A DNA stretch of 64,000 nucleotides from Actinoplanes solisilvae (GTDB taxonomy: Bacteria; Actinomycetota; Actinomycetes; Mycobacteriales; Micromonosporaceae): positions 124,001 through 188,000 of the forward strand of contig NZ_RJAC01000015.1 in assembly GCF_003999975.1 (NCBI RefSeq), in the 5' to 3' direction. Made by a program: the position numbers and the translations under genes. Under the pieces are notes generated by a model. It ran no database searches, was not told the origin of the DNA, and saw only the letters and a list, made by a program, of their open reading frames with translations. This document shows, piece after piece, positions 17,276 through 25,208 of the stretch. Every line of letters begins with the position of its first letter. Position 1 is the stretch's first letter.

Positions 17276-17836
17276 ATGAGTGAGCATGTGGTCGGTTATG
17301 ACGGGATGTGGATGCCGCCGGGCGAGGACCCACGGGCGTTCGACGTTCCCGAGGGCGAGCTAGCCAACATCCGCGGGTACCTCACGAACTATCGGCTCAC
17401 CCTGGGCCTGAAATGCGAGGGGCTGAACCCCGAGCAGCTGGCCCGCCGTTCGGTGCCGCCGTCGACGATGAGCCTGCTCGGCCTGGTGCGGCACATGGCC
17501 GCGGTCGAGCACCACTGGTTCCAGCGCACACTGCAAGGCCACCACGACGTCCAGCACCCGTTCTGGTCGACCGGGGACTCCGACTTCGACTTCAACGGCG
17601 CGGTCGCGGAGGACGCGGTCGTCACGGAGGCGTTCGAAGCCTGGCGGGAGCAGATCGCGCTGGCCGACAAGTGGCTCGACGCCCTTGCGACCGATCTTGG
17701 CGCCATTGTGCGCACGCCGCGCGGTCAGGAGGTGAGCGTCCGCGACGTGCTGGTGCACATGGTCGAGGAGTACGCCCGCCACTGCGGCCACGCGGACCTG
17801 CTGCGGGAGTGCGTCGACGGGCGTACGGGTCAGTAG
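17276..17836 (+). CDS. DinB-superfamily (DUF664) protein
   Basis: A 186-residue four-helix-bundle protein. The metal-site histidines expected of the family are visible: His in LVRHMAAVEHHWF (about residues 72-83) and paired His in VHMVEEYARHCGH (about 157-169). The TxxxLLxxxxHxxxxE-like helix order is that of DinB/DUF664 proteins, which share a fold with mycothiol-dependent isomerases. In actinomycetes such proteins often act with low-molecular-weight thiols, but no substrate can be read here. It is divergent from the S8 peptidase and convergent with a 35-codon gene. Confidence 0.85.
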   Translation: MSEHVVGYDGMWMPPGEDPRAFDVPEGELANIRGYLTNYRLTLGLKCEGLNPEQLARRSVPPSTMSLLGLVRHMAAVEHHWFQRTLQGHHDVQHPFWSTGDSDFDFNGAVAEDAVVTEAFEAWREQIALADKWLDALATDLGAIVRTPRGQEVSVRDVLVHMVEEYARHCGHADLLRECVDGRTGQ

Positions 17837-17841
17837 GCCTC

Positions 17842-17949
17842 TCAGCCGATCACCTCCAGCGCCTGCAGGATCATCTGGACGAGCCGGCCCAGCGCGATGA
17901 TCAGGATGATCGCGACCGGGATCGGCCACCACGCCAACTTGTTGTCCAT
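17842..17949 (-). CDS. 35-residue single-pass membrane peptide
   Basis: A short minus-strand gene with ATG at 17949, an AAGGA ribosome binding site 3 bases upstream and stop at 17842. The product starts MDNKLAWWPIPVAII and continues with an uninterrupted hydrophobic helix (IILIIALGRLVQMIL), ending LEVIG. The composition fits one transmembrane segment with a short charged N-terminus and a few polar residues at the end. It ends 5 bp from the convergent DinB stop. No function is known; size and topology resemble small regulatory membrane proteins. Coding is supported by the RBS and clean hydrophobic pattern, not by homology. Confidence 0.5.
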   Translation of the reverse strand: MDNKLAWWPIPVAIILIIALGRLVQMILQALEVIG

Positions 17950-18006
17950 GTCCTTCGGCTCCCGTCTTTCCGCAGCTCAGTCCACTGAACTCGGGGAGGC
18001 GGGGGC

Positions 18007-20310
18007 TTGCCAGTGGAGAATCGTCACAGTGTCGGCCGAGTGCGGGAGGATGATTTCGACAACACGTTCTTGTCGTACCCCCTCGGCATGATGCCGGCCA
18101 TGGACGACTGGCTCCCCCTGATCCCCGGCCCGATCCCAGGCGATCGCGCCGTGTGGAAAGCGGCCTCCGACGAGCGACGGCTGGACGCCCTCCGCTGGCA
18201 TCAGGCGATCACCTCGCCCCGTCGTCCCTATTACGCGGCGATCCCACCGATTTACGACATGACCGCCGAACCGGTGCCGTGGCACACCGGTGACCTCGAT
18301 TGGGCCCTGCACGCCGCGGCCAAGTGCGGCTCGTTCTACGACGGGCGCGTCTACCACCTGCCGGCCGTGATCGCTTCGCAGCTGCCGCTTGACGAGCTGG
18401 CGCCCTACCAGCCGATTCTTCAGGCCGTGCTCTCTCAGATCGCCGGCAACCGTGACATGCCCCTCGACATCCGGCGTCCTCTCACCGAACGTTACGGCCA
18501 GGTTCTCGCCCGGCTCGCGCCGGGCATGCCGGTCCACCTGCTCGCCGGCCACGACGCCTTCGGCCCGGCGGCCCGGCGGCGGCTCGGCGCGCGCGTGGCC
18601 GATCCGGCGGTCATCGCGGCGATCGGCTTCGCGACCACCCTGTCCAAGCTCGCCCCGGCGAAGAGCTGGCTGCGCGAGGCCGAGGCCGTGAACGTTCCCT
18701 CGGCGGCGCGGGACGTGCTCGCCGCTTTCGCCGACACGGCCGTGACCGTCTGGGCCGACCACGATTTCCTTCTGCGCGGCCTGTGCTGGATGGCCGCCCT
18801 CGACCCCGGCGACGAGACGACCGCGCTGCTGGCCCGGGTCGCCGAGGTGGCCGGCGAGCCCAGCGGCCGGTCGGCCGACCCGCGAGCGTCACGCACGGCT
18901 GCGGCGGCCGTCGAGATCCTCGTCGACCGGCCAGGTGACGAGCCCGCCCGCGCGCTGGCCCGGCTCTCCGTCACCGTCCGCAGCAAGCCGCTGCGCAACC
19001 GGGTGCGGGCCGCGATCGACCGCATGGGTGTCGACCTTGAGGTCGCCGTCGAGGAGCACGATCTCGGCCGTTCGTGGCCGACGCCCGGCGGTCACACGCT
19101 CACGGTCGAGATCGTCGGCGAGAAGGCGGTCGTTCTGTGCCGGCCGTTGAAATCGCTGCCCGCCGCCGCGCGCGAGCACGCCGCCGAGCCCAAGGCGCTG
19201 GCCAAGCAGGTCAACCGCACCCTCGCGGCCGAACGCGTGCGGCTCGAAGACCTGCTCACCCAGGACCGCACCTGGTCGTGGGAGACCTGGCACGAGCGCT
19301 ACCTGCGTCATCCGGTCACCGGCACGATCGCGCGGCGTCTGCTGTGGGAGGCCTCCCCCGACGGCCTCTCCTGGAAGGCCGGCCTGCCCGAGCTCACCGG
19401 AGAGCTCGGCGGTCCGGGTTGGACGGTCCGACTGTGGCACCCGGTGCTGGCCGGCGCCGCCGAGGTGGTGTCGTGGCGCGATCAGATCACCGAGGCCGGG
19501 TTGCGCCAGCCGTTCAAGCAGGCGTTCCGCGAGGTCTACCGGCTCACCCCGGCCGAGGAGCAGACGGGCGTCTACTCCAACCGCTTCGCCGCCCACATCC
19601 TGCGCTACCGCCAGGCCGGCACGCTGATGCGCGTCCGCGGCTGGTCGGCGCCGCTCCTCGGCTCGTGGGACGGCGGCTCGCACAGTTCGGCGACGCGCGA
19701 GCTGGCCGCCGGCACATGGCAGGCGAGCCTCGAACACATGCTGGCCGACCGGGTCGCGCCCCCGAACTACCAGGTCGAATACTGCACGACCGACCAGGTG
19801 CGGTTCGCCCGCCGCGAGGGTCGCCGCTGGCACGAGGTCGCGCTGGCCGAGGTGCCGCCGCGGGTGCTGAGCGAGGCGATGCGCGACGTCGACCTGTTCG
19901 TCGGCGTGACGTCGATCGCCGCCGACGACGCCTGGGCCGACCGCGGCGACCATCCCTTCGGCGGCTACTGGCAGTCGGCCGGCTTCGGCGAGCTGACCGG
20001 CGCCGCCGAGGTGCGCCGCGACGTGCTGGCCCGGCTGCTCCCGCGCCTGGCGATCGGCTCGCGGTGCGAGCTGACCGAGCGGTTCCTGCGGGTGCGTGGC
20101 ACGCGGGCGAGTTACCTGATCCACCTCGGCTCGGGCAACGTCCTGATCGAGCCGAACGCGTACCTGTGCATCGTCGCCGGCCAACGGCCCGCCCGCGTCG
20201 CCCTGCCGTTCGACGACGACGAACGCCTCTCGCTGATCCTCTCCAAGGCGTTCCTGCTGGCCGCCGACGACAAGATCACCGACCGCTCCATCCTGCGACA
20301 ACTTCCCTAG
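18007..20310 (+). CDS. DUF4132-domain (MolR-like) protein
   Basis: A 767-residue cytoplasmic protein. The region YRLTPAEEQTGVYSNRFAAH (about residues 514-533) is the hallmark of DUF4132, and DVDLFVGVTSIAADDAWAD with RASYLIHLGSGNVLIEPN near the C-terminus is the segment that follows it in MolR-like proteins. The N-terminal 350 residues look like helical repeats. The biochemical role of the family is unknown, although MolR-like genes elsewhere sit with MoxR ATPases and vWA proteins. TTG 18007 has GGAGG 8 nt upstream; GTG 18013 is an alternative. Only 9 bp separate it from the next gene, which ends in Gly-Gly. Confidence 0.82.
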   Translation: MPVENRHSVGRVREDDFDNTFLSYPLGMMPAMDDWLPLIPGPIPGDRAVWKAASDERRLDALRWHQAITSPRRPYYAAIPPIYDMTAEPVPWHTGDLDWALHAAAKCGSFYDGRVYHLPAVIASQLPLDELAPYQPILQAVLSQIAGNRDMPLDIRRPLTERYGQVLARLAPGMPVHLLAGHDAFGPAARRRLGARVADPAVIAAIGFATTLSKLAPAKSWLREAEAVNVPSAARDVLAAFADTAVTVWADHDFLLRGLCWMAALDPGDETTALLARVAEVAGEPSGRSADPRASRTAAAAVEILVDRPGDEPARALARLSVTVRSKPLRNRVRAAIDRMGVDLEVAVEEHDLGRSWPTPGGHTLTVEIVGEKAVVLCRPLKSLPAAAREHAAEPKALAKQVNRTLAAERVRLEDLLTQDRTWSWETWHERYLRHPVTGTIARRLLWEASPDGLSWKAGLPELTGELGGPGWTVRLWHPVLAGAAEVVSWRDQITEAGLRQPFKQAFREVYRLTPAEEQTGVYSNRFAAHILRYRQAGTLMRVRGWSAPLLGSWDGGSHSSATRELAAGTWQASLEHMLADRVAPPNYQVEYCTTDQVRFARREGRRWHEVALAEVPPRVLSEAMRDVDLFVGVTSIAADDAWADRGDHPFGGYWQSAGFGELTGAAEVRRDVLARLLPRLAIGSRCELTERFLRVRGTRASYLIHLGSGNVLIEPNAYLCIVAGQRPARVALPFDDDERLSLILSKAFLLAADDKITDRSILRQLP

Positions 20311-20319
20311 GAGATTCCG

Positions 20320-20712
20320 ATGGCCGACGTTCTGCTGCGCGACGAGACCATGACCGGCCGGGAGCTCGCCTCCTGGACCCTGCCCGGCCTGCCCGAAACC
20401 ATCACCGCCCGCGAGCTGCTGCGATGGCGGGTCCGCGAGGAGGCCGCCCGCTACAGCGCGACCCTGGGCGGCCTGTTCCGGGGCCTGGTCCGCCCGGCCG
20501 CCGCCACCGAGACCGCCCAGGGTTTCCGCCTGCCCGGCGCGACCCGCGTCGACTGGGTGGCCCAGGCCGACGCCGCCTGCGAGGCGTTCGGCCGCAACGG
20601 CTTCATCATGCTCACGGCCAACCGTCAGATCGAGGACCTGGACGAGTCGATCGACCTCCGCACCGACAACGAGGTCGCCTTCATCCGCCTCATCCCCCTG
20701 GTCGGCGGCTGA
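20320..20712 (+). CDS. small MoaD/ubiquitin-like protein ending in Gly-Gly, partner of DUF4132
   Basis: A 130-residue protein, ATG 20320, with GGAGA between the DUF4132 stop and this start, so the two are coupled. Residues 1-45 (a strand, then ETITARELLRWRVREEAARY) look like the first strands and helix of a beta-grasp fold. The C-terminus NEVAFIRLIPLVGG resembles the MoaD/ThiS/ubiquitin tail in which a terminal Gly-Gly is activated and conjugated. From memory, actinobacterial and other DUF4132 genes are often next to short proteins with this F-x-x-L-V-P-L-V-G-G ending. I infer a ubiquitin-like modifier or sulfur-carrier role; no E1-like enzyme is in the window. Confidence 0.65.
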   Translation: MADVLLRDETMTGRELASWTLPGLPETITARELLRWRVREEAARYSATLGGLFRGLVRPAAATETAQGFRLPGATRVDWVAQADAACEAFGRNGFIMLTANRQIEDLDESIDLRTDNEVAFIRLIPLVGG

Positions 20713-20834
20713 CCGTCGCCGCAGCGGCCGGTTGACCCGCGGCGATAGCGTGGCCTTGTCTACGATGGGCGGGCAATCACGCCCGGGCAGTTCACTCGCA
20801 TGCGGAGTCCGGGTCAAGAAGCGTTGGAGGGCAC

Positions 20835-22415
20835 GTGCCGGGGCCTCAGCCGTTGAGTAGCTTCGAACCCCGGCAGGTGGGGCCGTTCACCCTTCGCGGA
20901 ATCCTCGGCCGGGGCGGGCAGGGCACCGTCTACCTGGGAGAACACTCCTCGGGACAGCAGGCGGCGGTCAAGGTGCTGCACCTGAACGAGGGCACCGAGA
21001 AAGCGCGCCAGCGCATCGAGCGCGAACTCGCGAAGCTGCGGCGCGTGCCGCGGCACTGGACGGCCGAGGTGCTCGACGCGGGGGTGGCCGGCGAGGTGCC
21101 GTACATCGCCACCGAATACATCGAGGGCAAGACCCTGCACGAGGTGGTCAAGAGCGAGGGTCCGCTCTCCCGGGCCAGCCTGCACCGCGTCGCGTTCCAG
21201 ACCATCGACGCGCTGACGGTCATCCACGGCAGCCGGGTGGTGCACCGCGACTTCAAGCCGGCCAACGTGCTGCGCGGCCCCGACGGGTGGGTGGTGATCG
21301 ACTTCGGCATCGCCGGCATCATCGGCGTGCCCGACACGACCCAGCCGCGGGGCACGCTGCTCTACATGGCGCCGGAACAGTTCGGGGCGGCCACCGGGGT
21401 CGGCGAAGACGCGTACGCCATGGATGTCTTCGCCTGGGCGTCGACGATGGTTTTCGCCGGCACGGGGAAAATGCCGTTCCAGGGCGAATCGATGTTCGAG
21501 GTCATGCGGACGGTCGTCGAGGACGAGCCCGACCTGCACGGGCTGGACGGTCCGCTGGCCGAGGTGCTGCGCCGCTGCTTCATCAAAGACCCGGCCGAAC
21601 GCCCGTCCGCGACCGAGGTGCACGCCCTCCTGCGCCGGCACGACACCGAACCGGCCCTGACGACGACCGCGCCGGCCCTCACCGCGCCATCTGCCACCGC
21701 GTCGTCTGCCACCGTGCCGTCTGCCACCGTGCCGCCGACCGCCGTGCCACTGCCGGTCATGCCCCCGGCCACCGTGGCGCCGGACGCTGCGCCGCGGCCG
21801 CAAGCCGCCAAGACCCGGCGTCGCTCCCCCGGCCTGGTCGTCGTTTCCGCGGCCGCCCTCACCCTGCTCGTGCCGAGCGCGGTCTGGGCCGCCACCGAGA
21901 TCCGCGACCGCGCCGCGCAGCCGGCCGGCCCGAGCCAGACGTCCCAGACCCCGTCGGCGCCTCCCGCACCGCAGGCCCTGCCGGCCGGCCTTCAGAAGCT
22001 GGTCCCGCAGTGGTCACCGACGAGCTTCGCCTCGGGCGTGCTGCGCGCGAACCAGGTCGAGAAATGGGTGCACCACTCCAAGGGCATCAGCGTGTCGATC
22101 ATCCGCTACGACAACGACACGGCCTTCTCGATGGAGTACGAAGCCATCTGGAACCTGCACGAACGCTCGAAGTCGGCCAACTGGAGAAGCGGAACGGCGA
22201 AGAACTCGACCGGCTTGAAGGGCCGCTACGTCGAGTACGAGGTCGTTTGGGAGGACGGCACCGAGAACACTTCGATCTGGTGGGACGACAGCACAACGAA
22301 CGCCGACAGCCACACGGTCATCATCCTGCAGGCGGTGAGCACGACCCCGCGCGCGACCGCCCTCAACCGCCTACGCGACCTGCTGAAGTCCCACAACTTC
22401 ACGATCCCGGGCTAA
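20835..22415 (+). CDS. transmembrane serine/threonine protein kinase
   Basis: A 526-residue PknB-type kinase. GTG 20835 follows GGAGGG. The kinase domain (about residues 15-270) has the glycine loop GRGGQGTVYLG, Lys in AAVKVL, catalytic loop HRDFKPANVL, DFG in DFGIAG and APEQF. A Pro/Thr/Ala linker with 15-bp repeats follows (PSATASSATVPSATVPPTAV), then one transmembrane helix (LVVVSAAALTLLVPSAVWA, about 335-353) and a roughly 165-residue extracellular domain with several Trp/Tyr-rich strands (IWNLHERSKSANW, YEVVWEDGTENTSIWW). That domain is not PASTA; I do not recognise it. It lies 122 bp after the Gly-Gly protein and may belong to the same system. Confidence 0.88.
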   Translation: MPGPQPLSSFEPRQVGPFTLRGILGRGGQGTVYLGEHSSGQQAAVKVLHLNEGTEKARQRIERELAKLRRVPRHWTAEVLDAGVAGEVPYIATEYIEGKTLHEVVKSEGPLSRASLHRVAFQTIDALTVIHGSRVVHRDFKPANVLRGPDGWVVIDFGIAGIIGVPDTTQPRGTLLYMAPEQFGAATGVGEDAYAMDVFAWASTMVFAGTGKMPFQGESMFEVMRTVVEDEPDLHGLDGPLAEVLRRCFIKDPAERPSATEVHALLRRHDTEPALTTTAPALTAPSATASSATVPSATVPPTAVPLPVMPPATVAPDAAPRPQAAKTRRRSPGLVVVSAAALTLLVPSAVWAATEIRDRAAQPAGPSQTSQTPSAPPAPQALPAGLQKLVPQWSPTSFASGVLRANQVEKWVHHSKGISVSIIRYDNDTAFSMEYEAIWNLHERSKSANWRSGTAKNSTGLKGRYVEYEVVWEDGTENTSIWWDDSTTNADSHTVIILQAVSTTPRATALNRLRDLLKSHNFTIPG

Positions 22416-22900
22416 TCCAGCGGCCCCACGACATAGCCGAACTGCGCCACCGATCCCGCCCCGTCGAGCGCCTCCAACCGACGCGCTCGACATCGGTGGT
22501 CGTCGTCTCGACCGGTGCCAGCATGAACGGGACGAGCCGAGCGACGTTCCGCCCACCCCGCCTCGACCCGCCCGAGCACGTCATCGACAATCCCCTGATC
22601 AGCGCGGACGCCCGGATCAACACAGGCGGCAATGTCCTACAAAGGCACCGGCGAGTCACCCGTAGGCATCGGCCCAGTACGCCGCCCGCCGGGGGTATTC
22701 CTTCAGCAACGCGGCCTTCGATCAAGCCCTGTCCCCACGGCGAGTCCAGTCGATCGCGGCGCGACGCTCGGCCATGTCCATGCGCCTGCGATCCCGGTGT
22801 TCGCGGCGACCTGTGCTGCGTCCTCGGGTGCTCGTGCGATTGCGGCGGCGTCGGGCGTCGCGACCTCGGTGACCCCGGCGACGCCCGGGGGCCGCGCCGG
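22412..22900 (-). pseudogene. decayed minus-strand gene with several frameshifts
   Basis: The 600 bp between the kinase and the prolyl oligopeptidase have no intact gene but keep coding-like patches on the minus strand in shifting frames: DAAAIARAPEDAAQVAANTG (around 22860-22795), MDMAERRAAIDWTRRGDR (22781-22728), KAALLKEYPRRAAYWADAYG then stop (near 22720-22660), GIVDDVLGRVEAGWAERR, ARLVPFMLAPVETTTTDVER and LEALDGAGSVAQFGYVVGPL ending at the stop at 22412. No single frame joins them. The best reading is one gene, or two, inactivated by several indels. The family was not recognised. Confidence 0.45.
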
Positions 22901-23016
22901 GCGGCCGGGGCCGCGCCGTCGCGGGTTGTGTCGTGCGGTGCTCTGGGCCTCCCGCTCACCCGGCCGAAGCTAACAAGCCACGTCCATCGATTCCTCGGCG
23001 GCGGCGGCCGCCGGGT

Positions 23017-25041
23017 CTACCGGCCGGCCGCTGTGAGGCGGTTCCAGAGGAAGGTCAGGGTCAGGGACCAGATGGTGGCGGCCTGTTCGTTGTCGGCGGC
23101 GGCGCCGTGGCCGCCCTCGAGGTTTTCGTAGTAGGAGACGTCGTAGGCGTGGCTCAGCAGCAGGGCGGCCATCTTGCGGGCGTGGGCGGGGTGCACCCGG
23201 TCGTCGCGGGTCGATGTGATGAACAGGATCGGCGGGTACGGGCGGCCGGGCTCGACGTTCTGGTAGGGGGAGAATTCGCGCAGGTAGGCCCAGTCGGACT
23301 CAACGTCGGGGTCGCCGTACTCGGCGATCCACGACTTGCCGGCCAGCAGCTTGGTGTAGCGGCGCATGTCGAGCAGCGGGACGGCCGCGACCACGGCGCC
23401 GAACAGTGACGGGTAGCGGGTCAGCATCGCGCCCATCAGCAGGCCGCCGTTGCTGCCGCCGCGGACGCCCAGCTGGGCCGGGGTGGTGATGCCGCGCGTC
23501 ACCAGGTCGGTCGCGACGGCCGCGAAGTCTTCGAAGGCCTTGACGCGGTTCTCGCGCAGCGCGGCCTGGTGCCACGCGGGACCGTATTCGCCGCCGCCGC
23601 GGATGTTCGCGATGACGTAGGTGCCGCCGAGGGCGAGCCAGCCTCGGCCGATGACCCCGCTGTAGCTCGGCAGCATCGGGATCTCGAAACCGCCGTACCC
23701 GGAGAGAAGCGTCGGTTTGCCGTCGCCGCCGACGACGAAATAGGGGATGCGCGTGCCGTCGGCGGAGACGGCGAAGAACTGGCGTACGGACATTCCGGCG
23801 GTGTCGAAGAACGTGGGTTCGTGCTTGAGGATCTCGAGTTCGCCCCCGACCGTTCCGAGGCTCAGCGTCGTCGGCGTGAGAAACCCCGAGGACGAGATCA
23901 GGTACGAGTCGTCGTTGTCGGGATCGGTGTCGACGATCCACGTCTGGTCGAACTCGGCGCCGCCGGGAATGGGCTGCCGGCTCCACCCGGCCGGGCCGGG
24001 CGTCAGGGCGTACACCTGGGTCTTGACGTCGGTGATCGTGACGAGCAGCAGGTGGTTGCGGGTGCGTGCGAAGGACCTGAGGAACGTACGCTCGTCCGGT
24101 TCGAATAGAACGCTGAGTTCGCGCTGTCCGCCGAGATAGTCGTCGAGGTTCGCGGCCACCAGGGAACCGGTCGGGAAGACCGCGTCGCCGACCGTCCACG
24201 GCGAGCGGAGGCGGATGAGCAGCCATTCGCGGTGCAGGCTGCAGTTCGCGTCCTCCGGAATGTCGATCCGGACGAGGCCTTCCCGGTCGAGATAGAACTC
24301 GCTGCGGTAGAAGTCGACCTGCCGGCTGACGATGCTGCGCTCGAATCCCGGGGTCGCGTCGTGATAGGCGCTCACCGAGACGTCTTCGGGTTGTCCTTCG
24401 AAGACCAGCTCGGCCGACGCGAGCGGGGTGCCGCGCCGCCACCGCTTGATGACGCGCGGATAGCCCGAGGACGTCAACGATCCGGGCCCGAAATCGGTGC
24501 CGACGAAGAGGTGGTCGGCGTCGATCCAGTCGATGTCGCTCTTAGCCTCGGGCAGGAAGAATCCGTCCGGGACGAAAGCGCGCGTGGCGAGGTCGAATTC
24601 GCGCACGACGGTGGCGTCGGCGCCGCCGCGGGAGAGGCTGATCAGGCAGCGGTCGTGGGTGGGCCGCAGCACGGTCGCCCAGCTCCACGTCCAGTTCTCG
24701 CCCTCGGCGCGGTTGAGCGCGTCGATGTCGAGCAGCACGTCCCACTCGGGTTCGTCACGACGGTATTGCTCCAGCGTGGTGCGCCGCCAGAGACCGCGGG
24801 GATGGTCGGCGTCGCGCCAGAAATCGTAGTAGAAGCCGTCGCCGTGCCATTCCGGATAGGGGATGCGGTCCTTGTTGTCGAGCACCTCACGAATGGCGTC
24901 GCGGGTCCGCTCGAGGCCGGGGCCGCCCAGCGCCTTCAGCGTCTCGGCGTTGCGGTCGGTAACCCAGCCGACGGCGTCGGGCGAGTCCAAGGCCTCGAGC
25001 CAGAGGTACGGATCGTCGGCATCCCGGTTGAGCTCAGTCAC
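23017..25041 (-). CDS. prolyl oligopeptidase family (S9A) serine peptidase
   Basis: A 674-residue cytosolic peptidase. The N-terminus DPYLWLEALDSPDAVGWV is the family opening, followed by a seven-bladed propeller. The alpha/beta-hydrolase part has Ser in GGSNGGLLMGA (~529), Asp in STRDDRVHPAHA (~613) and His in LEGGHGAAADN (~641). The family cleaves short peptides after proline. The start is set at GTG 25041, just before the conserved opening; an upstream GTG at 25080 in the same frame would add 13 Arg/Gly-rich residues. It is a single gene, divergent from the large secreted protein at 25209. Confidence 0.9.
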   Translation of the reverse strand: MTELNRDADDPYLWLEALDSPDAVGWVTDRNAETLKALGGPGLERTRDAIREVLDNKDRIPYPEWHGDGFYYDFWRDADHPRGLWRRTTLEQYRRDEPEWDVLLDIDALNRAEGENWTWSWATVLRPTHDRCLISLSRGGADATVVREFDLATRAFVPDGFFLPEAKSDIDWIDADHLFVGTDFGPGSLTSSGYPRVIKRWRRGTPLASAELVFEGQPEDVSVSAYHDATPGFERSIVSRQVDFYRSEFYLDREGLVRIDIPEDANCSLHREWLLIRLRSPWTVGDAVFPTGSLVAANLDDYLGGQRELSVLFEPDERTFLRSFARTRNHLLLVTITDVKTQVYALTPGPAGWSRQPIPGGAEFDQTWIVDTDPDNDDSYLISSSGFLTPTTLSLGTVGGELEILKHEPTFFDTAGMSVRQFFAVSADGTRIPYFVVGGDGKPTLLSGYGGFEIPMLPSYSGVIGRGWLALGGTYVIANIRGGGEYGPAWHQAALRENRVKAFEDFAAVATDLVTRGITTPAQLGVRGGSNGGLLMGAMLTRYPSLFGAVVAAVPLLDMRRYTKLLAGKSWIAEYGDPDVESDWAYLREFSPYQNVEPGRPYPPILFITSTRDDRVHPAHARKMAALLLSHAYDVSYYENLEGGHGAAADNEQAATIWSLTLTFLWNRLTAAGR

Positions 25042-25208
25042 CCGTCGAGCGTAGCCGCGACCTGGCTTTCGCCCTCTCACACAGGTTCACGGTAAGGCCA
25101 GGCACGCTTCATGCGGGCTTCGATCAAGATCCCTAGCTTCGATTGGTCCGGTCCGGTGGGCGTTCATCACCGTCCGTATCCGGACCTTTGCTCAATCGAA
25201 GGAACCAC

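Noticed and set aside
18889..20817. Open minus-strand frame of about 642 codons
   Set aside because: Antisense to DUF4132 and its partner, both of which are better supported by motifs and ribosome binding sites.
22399..22959. Intact 186-codon minus-strand gene in the gap after the kinase
   Set aside because: Only a short patch of this frame (ARLVPFMLAPVE) looks coding; the rest is Arg/Pro/Ser-rich, and the neighbouring coding-like patches are in the other frames, so it is better read as part of a relic.
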